A DNA stretch of 64,000 nt from contig NZ_JAIELN010000005.1 in assembly GCF_019753045.1 (NCBI RefSeq), positions 124,001 to 188,000 of the forward strand. Reading direction: 5' to 3'. Shown piece after piece: positions 47,831-57,809 of the stretch. The stretch is from Hyphomicrobium sp. GTDB taxonomy: Bacteria > Pseudomonadota > Alphaproteobacteria > Rhizobiales > Hyphomicrobiaceae. Within the stretch, counting starts at the first letter, position 1. Every line of letters starts with the position of its first letter. Made by a program: the position numbers and the translations under genes. The notes beneath the pieces were generated by a model, which saw only the letters and a program-made list of their open reading frames with translations, searched no databases and had not been told where the DNA came from.

Positions 47831-47982
47831 GTGCCCCGCGACTCGCGTTCCGCGAGCCGGCCGCCGGGCACGGCCAGTTTGCTTGTGCCCCGCGACTCGC
47901 GTTCCTGCCAAGCCAGCCGCCGGGCACGGGCTGTTTGCTTGTGCCCCGCGACTCGCGTTCCAGCCAAGCCGGCCGCCGGGCA
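47831..47982. repeat. Three tandem ~54-56 bp repeats, each a GC-rich palindromic (REP-like) unit GTGCCCCGCGACTCGCGTTC...GGCCGCCGGGCAC
   Basis: Copies at 47831-47871, 47885-47927 and 47941-47982; GTGCCC/GGGCAC ends complementary in the first two copies, third ends GGGCAT. Confidence 0.85.
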
Positions 47983-47994
47983 TGGAAGTGAGGG

Positions 47995-48378
47995 TCAAGA
48001 GGCGGACCTCTCGACAAGATGCGCGCGCGAAGGTCCGGGCGCGAACGGATCGGCGAAATATTGCGTTTCGTTGGCCACCAGTCCTTCGCGGAACTCCATG
48101 ATGCTCACCGCGTAAGATGGCTTGCCGTCATACGTGAGAATGAATTCCGTGACCCAAAGGTTGCCGCTGCCGCTCATTCGCCGGATTTTGAAACGCTTTC
48201 TGTTCGGCTGCACGAACCGGCTCTCTTGGATATTGCGCCGACCGCGGATGCGTTCGCCCGATTGCGGGTATTCGAGCACCGCATCCTCGCGGTAGATCTC
48301 ATGCTCCGTCTCGAAATCATTCGCATCGGAAGCGTCCCAATGGCGGACGAGCGCGGCCCGCACGGTTCCATCATCCAT
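47995..48378 (-). CDS. NTF2/SnoaL-like nuclear transport factor 2 family protein
   Basis: MDDGTVRAALVRHWDASDANDFETEHEIYREDAVLEYPQSGERIRGRRNIQESR. Confidence 0.8.
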   Translation of the reverse strand: MDDGTVRAALVRHWDASDANDFETEHEIYREDAVLEYPQSGERIRGRRNIQESRFVQPNRKRFKIRRMSGSGNLWVTEFILTYDGKPSYAVSIMEFREGLVANETQYFADPFAPGPSRAHLVERSAS

Positions 48379-48980
48379 CGTCAATCTCCATTTCCCGCCG
48401 CGCAAATGCGTTGGTCGATTTCGAAAACGTGCGAAACGCGCCAACGTTCTGCGTTTAAAAAAATTGGGGTTGCTCATGGTGAAAAGTTCGTGCGCCGGGC
48501 GCGGCTTAGCGCCCAACTCCGCGGAACAGAGCCGGTTGAAAGGAAGCGAAGGGGCAGATCGGCGCGGCCTCGCATTTTTCTGTTTTTATTCGGGATGCAG
48601 CCTTCGCCGATCCGCGACGCGCAACGGAGGTGGGCCCCCATTTCGAACCGTCGACACCGCCATCCGCCCGCGCATTCCGATTTTTCGAACGGGCGTTGAA
48701 CCACGGCGCCACGCAGTGGCTACCGCGGCCGGCAGACGACCCCGGATCCAGCTGATGGGTCCCGGCAGTCCGGCGCGCTCCCACCGCCCTCAGGCGCCCA
48801 GCTCGAGCCTTGAGCCCTTCGCACGCGGCAGGATCAGCGGAGTATGCCGACGGCTGGGAGAGCGGGGATAAGTTTTTCGACGAATGCGCGGCTCGCATTC
48901 GTCGACCGCAGTGCGCTCCGCAACGAGTTCGGTTCTTCCTCCGCCGAGCAGCCTTTGGCGCGATCGATCCATACTGACGC

Positions 48981-49031
48981 CGCCTGCAGACAAAGCTGCG
49001 CCGTCAGGACGCGAGCGACCGTCTGCAGGCG
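48981..49031. promoter_or_regulatory. Perfect 11-bp inverted repeat CGCCTGCAGAC-N29-GTCTGCAGGCG upstream of hydrolase gene
   Basis: Read directly; 40 bp upstream of start codon at 49071. Confidence 0.55.
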
Positions 49032-49070
49032 AACAAGCGTTCAAAAAAATATTCTGTCGGAGGTAGACGC

Positions 49071-50204
49071 ATGAACCAAGCTGCATTCGCGGTTATCGCA
49101 GCGCTAGCCGCCGGCGGCCTCGTCGGCATTTCCGGGGCGATCGCACATGACGGCAATTCGCAAAACAACAAATCCATCGTTCTGAAGGATCAGGGAAGCT
49201 TTACCGCCGGCGGCGGCGTCATAACCAATGCTGGAACTTTCGACCCGATAAAGTTGACGCCTGACGGCCAAACGATCCACGGCGACTTTGCCTACGTGCA
49301 GTACCAAATCCCGCCCAACGCGCGCCAATATCCGCTCGTGATGTGGCACGGCGGCGGCCAGATGGCGAGAACGTGGGAGTCGACGCCGGATGGACGCGAC
49401 GGCTTTCAAAACATCTTCATTCGCCGCGGATTTTCGACGTACATCCTCGATCAGCCCAATCGCGGGCGCGCGGGGCGCGCGTTGCAGCCGACGACGATAA
49501 CACCTGTTCCGGGCCCCGGTCCGACGGGCGAGCAAGGCATATTCGTGCGGTTCAGGATCGGCATTTGGCCGAACTACTTTCCTGGCGTGCAGTTCTCACG
49601 CGATCCCGACGCGCTACTTCAATGGTGGCAACAGCAAACGCCAAGCACGGGGCCAGCGAACGATGAAGTTGCTTCTGACGCAGGCGCGGCGATTTTTAAA
49701 AAAACCGGCCCAGCCGTTCTGCTGTCGCATTCGGCCGGCGGCTATCCGGGATTTCGTACCGCCGAGAAAAGCGCGAACGTGAAGGGCATTATCTCGTTCG
49801 AGCCGGTCGGCTGGACTTTCCCCGCGGGTGAAGCGCCGGCAAACATACCGACCAATGCGGGCGATATCGTCGCTCAAACGGTGCCGATGGACCAATTCCT
49901 GGCGCTTACGAAAATTCCAGTCCTGCTCGTATACGGCGATAACATTCCCGCTCCCGATAAGCCGAGCGTTTATCCCGGCATCGACATCTGGCGCGGCCGA
50001 TTGATGATGGCGCAGCTCTTCGTGGATGCGATCAACAAGCATGGCGGGAACGCCGAGCTTCTGCATCTTCCCGACATCGGCGTGCGTGGCAATACGCACT
50101 TCATAATGTCGGACCTCAATAACGTGAAGATCGCGGATGTTGTGTCGAGCTATCTCAAAAAGCGCGGTCTCGATAAGTATCCGCGCGGGGGCGGCCACGA
50201 CTAG
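49071..50204 (+). CDS. Secreted alpha/beta hydrolase (esterase-like)
   Basis: Signal peptide; YPLVMWHGGGQMARTWE; AVLLSHSAGGYPGFRTAE (SHSAGG nucleophile elbow). Confidence 0.8.
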   Translation: MNQAAFAVIAALAAGGLVGISGAIAHDGNSQNNKSIVLKDQGSFTAGGGVITNAGTFDPIKLTPDGQTIHGDFAYVQYQIPPNARQYPLVMWHGGGQMARTWESTPDGRDGFQNIFIRRGFSTYILDQPNRGRAGRALQPTTITPVPGPGPTGEQGIFVRFRIGIWPNYFPGVQFSRDPDALLQWWQQQTPSTGPANDEVASDAGAAIFKKTGPAVLLSHSAGGYPGFRTAEKSANVKGIISFEPVGWTFPAGEAPANIPTNAGDIVAQTVPMDQFLALTKIPVLLVYGDNIPAPDKPSVYPGIDIWRGRLMMAQLFVDAINKHGGNAELLHLPDIGVRGNTHFIMSDLNNVKIADVVSSYLKKRGLDKYPRGGGHD

Positions 50205-50512
50205 CAGGTGAGGCCGTTGCAACATCCTCCGATCAAACCCAGCGGTCCGGCGGCCCTTTTTCAAGCTGCCGGATCAATACGATAATCCGTGATTGAAGAA
50301 GCCCGCCGTCGCCGGAAATGGTTGCCCCTTTCGGCCGGCTCAGCGCAGCTCAATCGGAAGGCGCGCAGCAAGCCACCGCCGTCCCTCATTTTTTTCCGAA
50401 ACCTATGTCGGGATGGCCCCTCGCCGTGCGTCCTCGTGCGGTGATGGACTTCAAAATGTTCCCGGTCGAGGCGATAATCGGGCTTCGCCGGGCAGGATGA
50501 CAGGGAGGCGAC

Positions 50513-51628
50513 ATGACAGGTGTACGGGTCTTGGTTGGAACGCGAAAAGGCGCATTCGTCTTGACGTCCGACGGCACGCGGAAATCCTGGGACGTCAGCG
50601 GCCCGCATTTTCCCGGTTGGGAAATCTACCACATGAAAGGTTCGCCGGCCGATCCCAATCGTATTTACGCCTCGCAGTCGAGCGGTTGGTTCGGGCAGCA
50701 GATCCAGCGGTCCGACGACGGCGGCAAGACCTGGGCGCCGGTCGACAACAAATTCGCCTATGACGGCGTTCCCGGCACGCATCAATGGTACGACGGCACC
50801 CCTCACCCGTGGGAATTCAAGCGCGTCTGGCACATCGAGCCATCGCTCACCGATCCCTATACGGTCTTTGCAGGCGTCGAAGATGCAGCCTTGTTCCGTA
50901 CGAGCGACGGCGGAAAATCGTGGGCTGAACTTTCGGGCCTGCGCGGCCATGGATCGGGAGCGCATTGGATGCCCGGCGCGGGCGGCATGTGCCTGCATAC
51001 CATTCTGCTCGACCCCGTCGATCCAAAGCGGATGTTCATCGCAATTTCGGCCGCGGGCGCTTTCAGAACGGATGACGGCGGCGAAACATGGCAGCCGATC
51101 AACAAGGGGCTGCGGTCGGAGTACATACCGGACCCGCACGCTGAAGTCGGCCACTGCGTGCACCGCCTCGCGATGCACCCGTCGCGATCGAATGTGCTTT
51201 TCATGCAGAAGCATTGGGACGTGATGCGGAGCGACGATGCTGGCAATTCGTGGCGCGAGGTGAGCGGCAATCTGCCGACGGATTTCGGGTTTGTCATCGA
51301 CGTGCACGCGCACGAGCCGGAGACGATCTACGTCGTGCCCATCAAGAGCGACGCCGAGCACTTTCCGATGGACGGGAAGCTGCAAGTCTGGCGCAGCCGC
51401 TCGGGCGGGAACGAATGGGAGGCTTTGACCAAGGGTCTGCCGCAATCGAATTGTTACGTGAACGTCCTCAGGGACGCAATGGCCGTCGATACGCTCGACA
51501 CTTGCGGCGTCTACTTCGGGACGACTGGCGGCCAAGTCTATGCCTCGGCCGACGCGGGCGATACGTGGAGCGCCATCGTTCGCGATCTGCCGGCGGTGCT
51601 CTCGGTTGAAGTTCAGGCTCTCAAATGA
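50513..51628 (+). CDS. BNR/sialidase-fold (photosystem-II-stability-like) repeat protein
   Basis: Repeated [11 protein letters not shown] / [12 protein letters not shown] / [12 protein letters not shown] / [12 protein letters not shown] Asp-box motifs. Confidence 0.85.
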   Translation: MTGVRVLVGTRKGAFVLTSDGTRKSWDVSGPHFPGWEIYHMKGSPADPNRIYASQSSGWFGQQIQRSDDGGKTWAPVDNKFAYDGVPGTHQWYDGTPHPWEFKRVWHIEPSLTDPYTVFAGVEDAALFRTSDGGKSWAELSGLRGHGSGAHWMPGAGGMCLHTILLDPVDPKRMFIAISAAGAFRTDDGGETWQPINKGLRSEYIPDPHAEVGHCVHRLAMHPSRSNVLFMQKHWDVMRSDDAGNSWREVSGNLPTDFGFVIDVHAHEPETIYVVPIKSDAEHFPMDGKLQVWRSRSGGNEWEALTKGLPQSNCYVNVLRDAMAVDTLDTCGVYFGTTGGQVYASADAGDTWSAIVRDLPAVLSVEVQALK

Positions 51629-51921
51629 TCCGCGTGGTGCTGCCGTCGCATCTCAGAATGCACGCGAACGTCAACGGCGAGATCCTGCTCGACGTTGACG
51701 GGGAAGCGACGCAGCGGTCGCTGCTCGACGCACTCGAGACGCGCTACCCCGTGTTGCGTGGAACGATCCGGGATCACGGTACGCAAAAGCGGCGGCCGTT
51801 CCTCAGATTTTTCGCCTGTCAGCGCGATCTTTCGCACGAGCCCGCGGACGCGCCGCTGCCGGATGAAGTCAGGAGTGGATCGAAGCCGTTCCTGATCGTC
51901 GGCGCGATTGCGGGCGGGTGA
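51625..51921 (+). CDS. MoaD/ThiS-like ubiquitin-fold protein
   Basis: 98 aa ending IVGAIAGG (C-terminal Gly-Gly); [22 protein letters not shown] overlap with BNR gene. Confidence 0.75.
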   Translation: MIRVVLPSHLRMHANVNGEILLDVDGEATQRSLLDALETRYPVLRGTIRDHGTQKRRPFLRFFACQRDLSHEPADAPLPDEVRSGSKPFLIVGAIAGG

Positions 51922-51957
51922 TCACACGCGCGGCCCGGACTCGTCAGCCGAATCCTG

Positions 51958-53589
51958 TCACCCGACGTGAGCTTCGTCCTTCAGGAGCTTGTAGTTGATA
52001 CTGTCGAGAAGGGCCTCGAAGCTCGCATCGATGATGTTCGGGGAGACGCCGACGGTCGTCCAGCGTTCGCCAGTGGTTGCATCGTGGCTTTCGACGAGGA
52101 CGCGCGTCACGGCGTCGGTGCCGCCTTCGTGCGTCTGCGTCAGGATGCGGACCTTGTAGTCGACGAGTTCGACGTTCTCGATGTGCTTCTGGTAACGGCC
52201 AAGATCGCTGCGCAGCGCCTTGTCGAGCGCATTGACCGGGCCGTTGCCTTCACCGACCGAAACCAGCGGCGCGTCGTCGCCCGCGATCGATACGGTGACG
52301 ACTGCGTGCGAGACGGTCCCATTGCCGTTCATCGCTCTCGATCGCTCTTCGCGCCGTTCGACGGTCACGCGAAAATTATCGACCGAGAAATAGCGCGGCA
52401 CGGTTGCGAGCGCGCGGCGCGCCAGGAGTTCGAACGACGCCTCGGCTGCCTCGTAGGAATATCCCTGATCCTCGCGCGCCTTCACCTCGTCGAGGAGTGC
52501 TTGCACGCGTGCATCGTCCTTGTCGGACGGCAGGCCCAGCCGCTCGAGAGCCGACGTCAGCGAGGAACGGCCTCCTTGCTTCGAGACGAGAATGCGCCGC
52601 TCGTTGCCGACGCTTTCGGGCGGCACATGCTCGTAGGTTTCCGGCGCCTTCATCAGCGCGGAGGCGTGAATGCCCGCCTTCGTCGCGAAGGCGCTTTCGC
52701 CGACGTAGGGTGCGTGGCGGTTCGGCGCCTCGTTCAGAACTTCGTCGAGAACGCGGCTCGCGTGCGTGAGGGTGCGCAACTTTTCGGGCGTGATGCTTGT
52801 CGTGAAGGCATCCGCGAATTCGCTTTTCAGAAGCAGCGTCGGAATGATCGATGTCAGGTTGGCGTTGCCGCAGCGCTCGCCGAGGCCGTTGAGCGCGCCC
52901 TGGATCTGGCGGCATCCGGCGCGGATGGCCATCAGCGTATTGGCGACGGCGTTGTCGGTATCGTTGTGCGTATGGATGCCGAGGTTCGCGCCCGGAACGT
53001 GCTTCGCGACATCGGCAACGATACGTTCGATCTCGTGCGGCAGCGTTCCGCCGTTGGTATCGCAAAGAACGACCCAGCGCGCGCCCGCGTCATAGGCCGT
53101 CTTGGCGACGGCTAACGCGTAGTCGCGGTTCGACTTGTAACCGTCGAAGAAATGTTCGCAGTCGATCATCGCCTCGCGTTGCGTTTCGACGACGGCGCCG
53201 ACCGATTGCCGGATCGTTTCGAGGTTTTCTTCGTTAGTGATGCCAAGCGCGACGCGCACCTGATAGTCGGACGATTTCGCGACGAGACAGATGCTGTCGG
53301 CGGCGGACTGGAGAACGGCCTGCAGGCCTGGATCATTGGATACGGAACGACCCGAGCGCTTCGTCATGCCGAACGCCGTGAAGCGGGCAGACTTCAAGTT
53401 GGGACGCGACGAAAAAAGTTCCGTGTCGGTGGCGTTGGCGCCGGGAAAGCCGCCCTCGATATAGTCAATCCCGAGGTCGTCCAGCACGCGCATGAGGCGG
53501 CGCTTGTCTTCCAGCGAAAAGTCGACACCCGTCGTCTGCGCACCGTCGCGCAGCGTCGTATCGAAGAGGTAGAGGCGCTCTTTGCTCAT
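51958..53589 (-). CDS. cimA: Citramalate synthase
   Basis: LYLFDTTLRDGAQTTGVDFSLEDKRRLMRVLDDLGIDYIEGGFPGANATD; VVLCDTNGGTLPHEIERIV; LGIHTHNDTDNAVANTL. Confidence 0.95.
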   Translation of the reverse strand: MSKERLYLFDTTLRDGAQTTGVDFSLEDKRRLMRVLDDLGIDYIEGGFPGANATDTELFSSRPNLKSARFTAFGMTKRSGRSVSNDPGLQAVLQSAADSICLVAKSSDYQVRVALGITNEENLETIRQSVGAVVETQREAMIDCEHFFDGYKSNRDYALAVAKTAYDAGARWVVLCDTNGGTLPHEIERIVADVAKHVPGANLGIHTHNDTDNAVANTLMAIRAGCRQIQGALNGLGERCGNANLTSIIPTLLLKSEFADAFTTSITPEKLRTLTHASRVLDEVLNEAPNRHAPYVGESAFATKAGIHASALMKAPETYEHVPPESVGNERRILVSKQGGRSSLTSALERLGLPSDKDDARVQALLDEVKAREDQGYSYEAAEASFELLARRALATVPRYFSVDNFRVTVERREERSRAMNGNGTVSHAVVTVSIAGDDAPLVSVGEGNGPVNALDKALRSDLGRYQKHIENVELVDYKVRILTQTHEGGTDAVTRVLVESHDATTGERWTTVGVSPNIIDASFEALLDSINYKLLKDEAHVG

Positions 53590-54098
53590 GACGCTTCTTG
53601 AGGCTCAGCTTTTGCCGGACTTCCGGCGAGACGCTTTACCATGGTCGTGTTGGAAAGCCATTGATCATCGAGGGGAATGGAATTGCGTTGCGCTGCGACG
53701 TAACCGCGACGCTCAAAAAACGGCACGGCCGTATCGCTCGCATCGACTGTGACCCCCTCGGCTCCGCGTGCGGCTGCGATCTTCTCGAGCGCGTCGACAA
53801 GCGCGGTTCCAACCCCCTCGCCCGCGAAGTCCGGATGCACATAAAGCATATCAATGGTTTTGTTGTCCTTAAGGGACCCGAAACCGAGGTATTCGCCGTC
53901 CAGATGAACGACGAGCGTCAGCGCTGCCGCGAGCCTGTCGCGGAAGGCGGCCGCGTCCTCGGCTGTCGCGACCCATGCGAGCCGCTGATCCTCGTCGTAG
54001 TCATCGCCGGTCAACCCATCGATGCTTTGTGCGAAGAGATCGCGGAGCACCATGGCATCGGCGGGGAGAAAGGGACGGAGCGGATAGTCGTCGGTCAT
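53586..54098 (-). CDS. GNAT N-acetyltransferase
   Basis: LYVHPDFAGEGVGTALVDALEKIAAARGAEGVTVDASDTAVPFFERRGYVAAQRNSI. Confidence 0.88.
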   Translation of the reverse strand: MTDDYPLRPFLPADAMVLRDLFAQSIDGLTGDDYDEDQRLAWVATAEDAAAFRDRLAAALTLVVHLDGEYLGFGSLKDNKTIDMLYVHPDFAGEGVGTALVDALEKIAAARGAEGVTVDASDTAVPFFERRGYVAAQRNSIPLDDQWLSNTTMVKRLAGSPAKAEPQEAS

Positions 54099-54129
54099 GG
54101 TTCAAGTACACGGGGTCGAAAATTGCTTT

Positions 54130-54149
54130 AGGCCGGATGGGGCCGGCCT
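54130..54149. terminator. GC hairpin between GNAT and XRE genes
   Basis: AGGCCGG-ATGGGG-CCGGCCT, perfect 7-bp stem; no clear T-tract. Confidence 0.3.
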
Positions 54150-54195
54150 TGTCTCGCTGAAACGGTTGCTAAGGGATGCTGTGTTCCGCGTATCC

Positions 54196-55068
54196 CTATG
54201 TGGCCGGGGATGCAACCCCCCGTAAGGTCGCCGCCTCCGCGGAAGATGCAATCAGAGCCTTGATGCGCTCCCTGTCGTCCTCCGTGGCAGGGTTGTAGAC
54301 GACCAGCCCGAGATCAGGACGGCCATCGACTGCAAACGCCGAGAATTCCAGATTAACCGTCCCGAGGACCGGATGGCGAAGCTGCTTCAAGCCACCGCCA
54401 TGACTGAGGACGTCGTTGCTGCGCCAGAGCCTATCGAAATCCGGGCTTTGCCGACTGAGATCGTCGACGAGAGCGGCAACCTTTGCGCTCGCGCCGACGC
54501 GCGCGACGTCTGCGCGGAAAACACCGACGACGAACCGCGCGACACTCTCCCAATCGAATTGCGCCGCGCGCACATGCGGATTGCCGAAGAAGACGCGGAG
54601 CACGTTGCGTCTTTCCGGCGGAAGCGCGCCGTAGTCGGTCATTACCGTTGCAAACGCGCGGTTCCAGGCAATGACGTCCCAGGTGGCGTTCTTGACAATT
54701 GCGGGACTGTACTCAAACGCATCGACGAGCCTTTGCAGGCGCGGCGTGACGCTGTCGTCCGCTTGCAAGCGAACCTCCGGAAGCCGCCCGAGACCGAGGA
54801 CGAAAAGGTGCTCGCGCTCGGCGCCGGTCAGCATCAAGGCCCGCGCGATCCGGTCGAGGACATCGGCGGACGGCGCCCCGCCCCGGCCCTGTTCGAGCCA
54901 CGTGTACCAGGTGGCGCTGACGTTGGCGCGCTGCGCCACTTCCTCACGCCTGAGCCCCGGCGTGCGGCGTCGCGTCAGCGGCAAGCCAAAAGAGGCCGGG
55001 TCGAGCTTGGTGCGGCGGTCGCGGAGGAAGGCGCCGAGCGCGCTCTCTCTGGTGTCGGTTTGGCTCAT
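54196..55068 (-). CDS. XRE-family HTH regulator with MmyB-like ligand-binding domain
   Basis: LGAFLRDRRTKLDPASFGLPLTRRRTPGLRREEVAQRANVSATWYTWLEQGRGGAPSADVLDRIARAL. Confidence 0.92.
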   Translation of the reverse strand: MSQTDTRESALGAFLRDRRTKLDPASFGLPLTRRRTPGLRREEVAQRANVSATWYTWLEQGRGGAPSADVLDRIARALMLTGAEREHLFVLGLGRLPEVRLQADDSVTPRLQRLVDAFEYSPAIVKNATWDVIAWNRAFATVMTDYGALPPERRNVLRVFFGNPHVRAAQFDWESVARFVVGVFRADVARVGASAKVAALVDDLSRQSPDFDRLWRSNDVLSHGGGLKQLRHPVLGTVNLEFSAFAVDGRPDLGLVVYNPATEDDRERIKALIASSAEAATLRGVASPAT

Positions 55069-55159
55069 CCTAGTAGGAATTATACCCGTATAACGTCACT
55101 ACTTTACCAGCATAAAGACTAGCACGACTTTCCCTCCAACGTAACCAGGAGGGCATTTC

Positions 55160-56047
55160 ATGCGTGTTTTCATAACCGGGGCCGCGGGTTTTATCGGCAC
55201 CGCCACCACCAAGGAATTGATCGCAAACGGACATCAGGTCGTCGGCCTGGCGCGTTCGGACGCCAATGCCGAAGCACTGCAAAAAATTGGTGCCGAGGTT
55301 CATCGCGGCTCGCTGGAGGATCTCGACAGCCTCAAGCGCGGCGCGAAGGAAACCGATGGCACCATCCACTGCGCTTTCATCCACGACTTCTCGAAGTTCG
55401 CGGAGAACGGGCAGATCGACAAGCGCGCCATCGAAGCGATGGGCGATGTGCTGGCGGGCACGAACAAGCCCTTCATCGTGACGTCCGGAACGGGGCTCGT
55501 TGCACCGAACGTTACGGTGACCGAAGAGATGCGGCGCGAGTCCAGCCCGACCGCTCCGCGCGTGTCCGAACAGGCTGGTTTGGCGTATGCTTCCCGCGGC
55601 GTGCGAGCGATTGCGATACGCCTACCGCAAGTGCACGGCGGCGAAGGTAAAGCCGGCTTGATCACTTATCTGCTCCAACTTGCGCGTCAGAAAGGTGCGG
55701 CCGCCTATGTCGGCGAAGGCAACGAACGCTGGGCCGCAGCGCACAGACTGGATGTCGCTCGCCTCTATCGGCTCGCGTTGGAGAGGGGCACGGCGGACGC
55801 GATCTATCATGCCGTCGGCGAGGAGGGCGTCCCCATGAAACAAGTGATCGAAGTGATCGGCCGTGCGCTGAATGTGCCCGTGATTTCGATCAGGAAGGAA
55901 GACGCCGGCGATTATTACGGCCCGCTCGCGATGTTTGCCGGTCTCGACATGCCGGCATCCAGCGCATTGACGCAGCAGTGGCTCGGCTGGAAGCCCAGAG
56001 AGATCGGGCTCATTGCCGATATCGGTCAGCCGGGATATTTCGGTTGA
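55160..56047 (+). CDS. SDR family/NAD-dependent epimerase-like oxidoreductase
   Basis: MRVFITGAAGFIGTATTKELIANGHQVVGLARSDANA. Confidence 0.9.
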   Translation: MRVFITGAAGFIGTATTKELIANGHQVVGLARSDANAEALQKIGAEVHRGSLEDLDSLKRGAKETDGTIHCAFIHDFSKFAENGQIDKRAIEAMGDVLAGTNKPFIVTSGTGLVAPNVTVTEEMRRESSPTAPRVSEQAGLAYASRGVRAIAIRLPQVHGGEGKAGLITYLLQLARQKGAAAYVGEGNERWAAAHRLDVARLYRLALERGTADAIYHAVGEEGVPMKQVIEVIGRALNVPVISIRKEDAGDYYGPLAMFAGLDMPASSALTQQWLGWKPREIGLIADIGQPGYFG

Positions 56048-56108
56048 GAATTCCCGTCATCCTCGATGCGGCAAGCGTTGCGAAGCGCGTGGAGGATGAC
56101 GGCCCAGA

Positions 56109-57518
56109 TCAACGCGCGATTTCCCAGGTGGTTTCGATTTCGCCGGTTTCCTTGTTCTTCGTGTCCTTGAGGGCGATGCCCATCTTGGCGAGCTCGTCGC
56201 GGATGCGATCGGACTCGGCGAAGTCCTTGCGCTTGCGAGCTTCAAGGCGGGCGATGATCAGTGGTTCGACGGTGGATGCCACGGATTGCGCGGTTTCTAC
56301 CGCGCGCGCGTCCGCCTGTCTCAATGTTGCGCCATCGAAGCCTAGAAAGCCCAGCGCAGCGCCGAGATTTTTGAAATCCTTGGCAGCGGCGTAGCCGTGA
56401 AGCTCGGCGATGGCTTTCGGCGTATTGAGGTCGTCCTCGAGTGCTTCGATAACGTCACGCGGCAAGCTTGTGCGGTCGTCGGTGTCGAGGCCTTCGTGCG
56501 CAAACCAGCCCGTCAGAATCTTCTGGCTTTCCTCGAGGCCCTTCTTCGTCCAGTCGATCGGCTGGCGATAGTGGGTCCTCAGCATGTTGAAGCGCAGCAC
56601 CTCGCCCGGCCAGCCGTCGGTCAACAGCTCATGAATCGTCACGAAGTTGCCGAGGCTCTTCGACATCTTCTCGCCTTCGACCTGCAGGAAGCCGTTGTGC
56701 ATCCAGACGTTGGCCATTTTCGACGTGCCGTGGGCGCAGCGCGATTGCGCGATCTCGTTCTCGTGGTGCGGGAACGTCAGGTCGATGCCGCCGCCATGAA
56801 TGTCGAATACGGGGCCGAGCAACGCGCCTGCCATCGCCGAGCATTCGATGTGCCAACCGGGGCGGCCTGGAGTCTTGATGCCGCTCGGTGAAGGCCACGC
56901 GGGCTCGCCGGGCTTCGATGGTTTCCAGAGGACGAAATCCATCGGCCCCTTCTTATAGGGAGCGACTTCGACGCGGGCTCCGGCCTCCATCTCCTCCAGC
57001 GTGCGGTTGGAGAGGCGCCCGTAATCGGACATCGAGCCGACGTCGAAGAGCACGTGATCTTCCGCGACGTAAGCATGGCGGCGTTTCACCAGCGCTTCGA
57101 TGAGCGAGACCATGTCCTCGCGGCCGTCCTTGCGGCGGATGTACTCCGTCGCGCGCGGCTCGTAGGTGGGCGGCAGAACGCCCAAGGCGGCGATGTCGGC
57201 GTGGAACTGGTTCTCGGTCGCTTCCGTGACTTTGCGGATCGCTTCGTTAAGCGGCAGGCCGGGGTAGTCGCGCGCGGCGCGGGCATTGATCTTGTCGTCG
57301 ACGTCCGTGATGTTCCTGACGTACGTGACGTGATCGGGGCGGTAGATATGGCGCAATAGCCGGAACAGCACGTCGAACACGATCACCGGGCGCGCGTTGC
57401 CGATGTGGGCGTAGTCGTAGACGGTCGGACCGCAGACGTACATGCGGACGTTCGACGGGTCGATCGGCACGAACTCGGCCTTTTGCCGGGTCAGCGTATT
57501 GTAAAGTTTGAGCGCCAA
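56109..57518 (-). CDS. cysS: Cysteinyl-tRNA synthetase
   Basis: [50 protein letters not shown] start at 57518 with GAGG upstream preferred. Confidence 0.95.
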   Translation of the reverse strand: MALKLYNTLTRQKAEFVPIDPSNVRMYVCGPTVYDYAHIGNARPVIVFDVLFRLLRHIYRPDHVTYVRNITDVDDKINARAARDYPGLPLNEAIRKVTEATENQFHADIAALGVLPPTYEPRATEYIRRKDGREDMVSLIEALVKRRHAYVAEDHVLFDVGSMSDYGRLSNRTLEEMEAGARVEVAPYKKGPMDFVLWKPSKPGEPAWPSPSGIKTPGRPGWHIECSAMAGALLGPVFDIHGGGIDLTFPHHENEIAQSRCAHGTSKMANVWMHNGFLQVEGEKMSKSLGNFVTIHELLTDGWPGEVLRFNMLRTHYRQPIDWTKKGLEESQKILTGWFAHEGLDTDDRTSLPRDVIEALEDDLNTPKAIAELHGYAAAKDFKNLGAALGFLGFDGATLRQADARAVETAQSVASTVEPLIIARLEARKRKDFAESDRIRDELAKMGIALKDTKNKETGEIETTWEIAR

Positions 57519-57809
57519 ACTGGACCTCTTCAGTCGCGTGTCTCTGCGGTTCGGCCGGAAGGTATTCCGGAAACGTGAGTATGCCATAGGCCGCCTCGGG
57601 CGGCACAAGGGCGCCGTCGCGCCTTAGGCGGTTGTCCCCTGCCCCGTCAAGCGGCGTCCAAGTTTTTGAAACCCCACGTAAAATGGTCCACGTCGCAATT
57701 GCTCCGCATTGACCCGCTAGCAAATCGCTGCTTAGGGTCCGGAAAGTGCCGCTTCGGATGACTTCATCCGGAGCGCGAAAGCCGTCAAAAGGGGCGTCGG
57801 GGAGCAGGC

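Noticed and set aside
47831-47982. CRISPR array
   Set aside because: Only three units, repeat longer than spacer, whole unit conserved and palindromic; better explained as a REP-like array
47009-47998. 329-aa minus-strand ORF over soxYZ
   Set aside because: Antisense to clear SoxY/SoxZ; its repetitive N-terminus is just translation of the REP-like array
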